Below are positions 12,512 through 15,076 of a DNA stretch of 15,076 nucleotides, in pieces. The notes below the pieces were generated by a model that searched no databases, was not told the origin of the DNA, and saw nothing but the letters and a program-made list of their open reading frames with translations. Positions within the stretch are counted from its first letter, which is position 1. The number at the start of each line of letters is the position of its first letter. Source of the stretch: SLFT01 sp964493075 (GTDB lineage: Bacteria > Hydrogenedentota > Hydrogenedentia > Hydrogenedentales > CAITNO01); contig CAZBNU010000086.1 in assembly GCA_964493075.1 (NCBI GenBank), forward strand, positions 1 through 15,076, written 5' to 3'. Position numbers and translations under genes: made by a program.

Positions 12512-14369
12512 AAAAACAAAAGCGCGGCTGTGGATTGCCGTCCTGATTTTCATTGACCTGGCTGCAGGCGCGGCCCTGGCGCTGCTGCTGGGATCGGGAA
12601 CGTCGCAGCCGTCCGGCTTTCTGTTCCTTGGCATAGCTTTGGTATTGGCGCTGGTTTCCCTTGTTCTGGCTTTCAGTCTGCGCTATGGTCATGCCCGGTC
12701 GTTGGGGTTGCACGGGGCGCTGCTTGTCGGTTCCATTATCTTCATGTTTCCCTTCGCCTGGCTGATCATTACCAGTTTCAAATATCCTGAAGAAATAGTC
12801 TCCTACCCGCCGAAGTGGATTCCGTCCGTACCGGTGCCTCTGGCAACTTCTCCCTATGTGACGGCGGAACTTTATGATCCGGTGGAGCGTCCTGAGGTGA
12901 TGGAGGAAGCACAGTGGGAACGGCTCTGGCCGCGCATGGAAGAAACCTTGTGGGAAGGGGCGCGCACCCACATCCCTCGGGAGTTCCGCCAAGACCTGGA
13001 AGAAGAGGCTTTGCGCCATGTGCTGGTGCAGGCTTTATGGAAATCACTGGTGTCGGGAATGCCGGCGACCGCATGGCAGCAGGAGGAAGAAGCCTTGCTG
13101 CGAGTGCTTCAACAGCGTGTGACTGCTGGACGGGTTGCCGACGTGTGGAATACGGTCTATCGGTGTGTGGCGGTGCGCGAGATTTTTGTGAGTAATTTTG
13201 AACGCTTTGATTATGCTGTTAACGGTATGACCCTGACGCGCCTGGAAAAAGAGACCGACCGTTCAGGTGAGGTTACGCTGCGCAGACTTCCCCTGAATCT
13301 GACGGCACAAGAAGAAATGCTTCAGGTGGCGTATGCCCTTGATGAACAGCCTGTGGCGCAGTTGACTTTTGAATTGCCGCTGCCTATCCCCTCATCGGAA
13401 CTGCTCAGCATTACTCTGCCACTGCGGCAGGACCGCACCTGGCATCGTACCCGATTTGTGGTGGAACTGGAAGGAAGGCGGTATGAATCGCGGGATGCGC
13501 TTTTTCTCAGTGGTTACCGCTGGCAGGAACTGACTTTCAAACTGGCGGATCGAGATGACGAGGATGAACGTGATGTGGGCGTGTGGCCCGTATATCCTGT
13601 TGCGAGTGCGGATGGGGTGTATGACAAGCCCGGGCATGTGCGCCTCACAATGGAAGTGGAACGTTCATCGCGCCTCGCGGCGATGTGGAACAAATATGCC
13701 TCCAACTATCGCAGCGCCTGGATAACGGGCGAGTATTGGGGTTACTACATCAGCAACAGCGTGTACCTCGTGATCATGAACGTCATCGGCCAGATTATCA
13801 GCTGCTCCATGGTGGCATACGCTTTTTCCCGGTTGCGATGGCCGGGCAGGGAGGTGTTGTTTTTTTTGGTGCTGGCGACTCTGATGCTCCCGCCCCAGGT
13901 TACCATGATACCCGTGTTCCTGGTGTTCCGTTCGCTGGGCTGGTACAACACGCTCAAGCCGCTCTGGGTGCCTGCCTTTGCCGGCGGCGCGTTCTTCGTA
14001 TTCCTGCTGCGCCAGTTCATGAAAGGGATTCCCCGTGAACTCGAAGAAGCCGCGCTCATAGACGGGTGCAGTTATTTCGGCATCTATTGGCGGATTATCC
14101 TGCCGCTCGTGAAACCCGCCCTCGCCGCCGTGGGCATTTTCACCTTTATGGCGTCCTGGAACGAATTTATGGCGCCCCTCATCTACATCAGCGATCAACG
14201 GCTCTATCCGCTGGCTTTGGGACTCTTCGACTTCCGCGCGGAATATGGCGCCGAGTTCGGACTGCTCATGGCAGCATCCTCCATTATGATCGTGCCCGTA
14301 GTAGTGATCTTCTTCTTCGCACAAAAGTACTTCATTCAGGGTGTGACCCTCACCGGGATGAAAAATTAA
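12501..14369 (+). CDS. MalG-type ABC permease with a large extracytoplasmic insertion
   Basis: Second permease of the same importer, 622 residues against about 280-300 for ordinary MalG/UgpE proteins. Two extra N-terminal helices (about 10-32 and 39-63) precede the normal first helix (about 70-92, ending FAWLIITSFKYPEE). The family loop then starts as usual (PPKWIPS, 103-109) and breaks off. It resumes only at NKYASNYRSAW (397-407), leaving about 285 inserted residues. The core helices follow (from 417), with the EAA loop at 516-522 (EAALIDG) and the C-terminal QKYFIQGVTLTGMKN. The insertion is helical and glutamate-rich at first (about 120-230), then beta-rich (about 235-390). Translation begins at GTG 12504 or 12501, overlapping the upstream stop by 8 or 11 nt, so the two permeases are coupled. 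No ATPase follows. Confidence 0.9.
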   Translation: MVSEKTKARLWIAVLIFIDLAAGAALALLLGSGTSQPSGFLFLGIALVLALVSLVLAFSLRYGHARSLGLHGALLVGSIIFMFPFAWLIITSFKYPEEIVSYPPKWIPSVPVPLATSPYVTAELYDPVERPEVMEEAQWERLWPRMEETLWEGARTHIPREFRQDLEEEALRHVLVQALWKSLVSGMPATAWQQEEEALLRVLQQRVTAGRVADVWNTVYRCVAVREIFVSNFERFDYAVNGMTLTRLEKETDRSGEVTLRRLPLNLTAQEEMLQVAYALDEQPVAQLTFELPLPIPSSELLSITLPLRQDRTWHRTRFVVELEGRRYESRDALFLSGYRWQELTFKLADRDDEDERDVGVWPVYPVASADGVYDKPGHVRLTMEVERSSRLAAMWNKYASNYRSAWITGEYWGYYISNSVYLVIMNVIGQIISCSMVAYAFSRLRWPGREVLFFLVLATLMLPPQVTMIPVFLVFRSLGWYNTLKPLWVPAFAGGAFFVFLLRQFMKGIPRELEEAALIDGCSYFGIYWRIILPLVKPALAAVGIFTFMASWNEFMAPLIYISDQRLYPLALGLFDFRAEYGAEFGLLMAASSIMIVPVVVIFFFAQKYFIQGVTLTGMKN

Positions 14370-14435
14370 TTCCCATTGCCAAGACTTGTACCTGCAGCAA
14401 CATTCCTATAGACTATCAAAAGAAAAGGGTATGTT

Positions 14436-15076
14436 ATGCGCGTTATAGTATTCTTGATGGTGATATTTATGATGACGACTTCAATTCAAGCACAGGAAGG
14501 CGTGGTGCTGCTCCACGGGCTTTGCCGTACTGATACGAGCATGAACAAAATGGCAAAGCGTCTGAAAGAGGCCGGGTTTATTGTGGAGAACGTGGGGTAC
14601 CCTTCACGCAGTGCTTCCATAGAAACCTTGAGTGATGCTGCCATCGGTGCGGTATTGAAAAGCAAATCGCTGAAGGAGTGCCCGAAGATTCATTTTGTGA
14701 CCCACTCCATGGGCGGGATTCTTGTGCGCAGCTATTTTGCCCGACACACCTTCAACCGCTTGGGACGTGTGGTGATGCTTGGGCCGCCAAATCAGGGCAG
14801 CGAAGTGGTGGACAGCCTCAAGGGTTGGTATCTATTTCGGAAACTGAACGGCCCTGCAGGCAGCGAGATGGGAACAGGAAAAGACGCGACACCGAATAAA
14901 CTGGGCCCCGTCAACTTTGAATGCGGCATCATTGCTGGCGACCTTTCTGTCAACTGGATTAACAGCCTGACCATGATAGATGGCAAAGACGATGGCAAGG
15001 TCTCCATCGAAAACACCAAAGTCGAAGGCATGAAAGAACACATCGTCATCCACACCACCCACACCTTCATGATGCG
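14436..15076 (+). CDS. Secreted alpha/beta-hydrolase, lipase-like (3' partial)
   Basis: Predicted extracytoplasmic serine hydrolase of the alpha/beta fold; at least 213 residues lie in the window. Residues 1-19 are a signal peptide (MRVIVFLMVIFMM..., cleavage likely after IQA). The first strand ends in VVLLHGLCR, supplying the oxyanion loop. The nucleophile elbow is THSMGG with Ser91, a variant of GxSxG in which threonine replaces the first glycine. VVMLGPPNQGSE and the LGPV...GVIAGD-like stretch (here CGIIAGDLS) are shared with small bacterial lipase-like proteins annotated as triacylglycerol lipase or PGAP1-like. The HTTHTFMM at the edge probably contains the catalytic histidine, and an aspartate such as that in DGKDDGKVS would complete the triad. 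Only a short C-terminus is likely missing. AAGGG lies 7 nt before the ATG. It follows the permease gene by 66 nt, with no terminator between them. Confidence 0.85.
   Translation, partial: MRVIVFLMVIFMMTTSIQAQEGVVLLHGLCRTDTSMNKMAKRLKEAGFIVENVGYPSRSASIETLSDAAIGAVLKSKSLKECPKIHFVTHSMGGILVRSYFARHTFNRLGRVVMLGPPNQGSEVVDSLKGWYLFRKLNGPAGSEMGTGKDATPNKLGPVNFECGIIAGDLSVNWINSLTMIDGKDDGKVSIENTKVEGMKEHIVIHTTHTFMM

Overview
The window is a bacterial chromosomal segment of moderate GC content. All recognisable genes lie on the + strand, with short intergenic gaps and good Shine-Dalgarno sequences. No rRNA, tRNA, CRISPR array, transposase or phage gene was seen. The gene mix suggests a free-living, carbohydrate-using heterotroph: a purple-acid-phosphatase-like enzyme, a divergent DapA-family lyase, a uroporphyrinogen-decarboxylase-like protein, a Calvin-type class II aldolase, GlmS, a sigma-54 activator and a CUT1 sugar transporter. 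This combination, together with dispersed palindromes between genes, recalls uncultivated PVC-like or Hydrogenedentes/Sumerlaeota-type lineages. That assignment is a low-confidence guess; no marker gene is present to settle it.

Layout. 1-1755: metallophosphatase, open at the left edge. 1756-1984: gap with a perfect 20-bp palindrome. 1985-2917: DapA/NanA-fold protein lacking the usual catalytic tyrosine. 3013-4434: URO-D-fold protein. 4435-4766: gap with a long imperfect inverted repeat, a candidate promoter and a leader. 4767-5804: fructose-bisphosphate aldolase with a terminator. 5914-7749: glmS with a terminator. 7887-7915: candidate sigma-70 promoter ahead of 8022-9581, a NifA-like GAF/AAA+/Fis activator. 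9699-14369: a tightly coupled transporter operon. 14436 to the right edge: a secreted alpha/beta hydrolase, truncated by the window.

The most unusual region is 9699-14369. A 70-residue membrane protein with four cysteines is followed, by a TAATG stop/start overlap, by one polypeptide that fuses a sugar-type solute-binding protein to a MalF-type permease through one added transmembrane helix. The binding domain itself carries a roughly 75-residue helical insertion. An 8-nt (or 11-nt) overlap then leads to a MalG-type permease with two extra N-terminal helices and about 285 extra residues in its first extracytoplasmic loop. No ATPase gene is in the window, so the motor must be encoded elsewhere, as is common for CUT1 importers that share one MalK/MsmK-type subunit. 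My reading is a remodelled importer with a tethered receptor and a large extracytoplasmic superstructure.

The aldolase (triose phosphates and fructose-1,6-bisphosphate) and GlmS (fructose-6-phosphate to glucosamine-6-phosphate) sit next to each other around the fructose-phosphate node. Each has its own terminator, so the link is at most loose.
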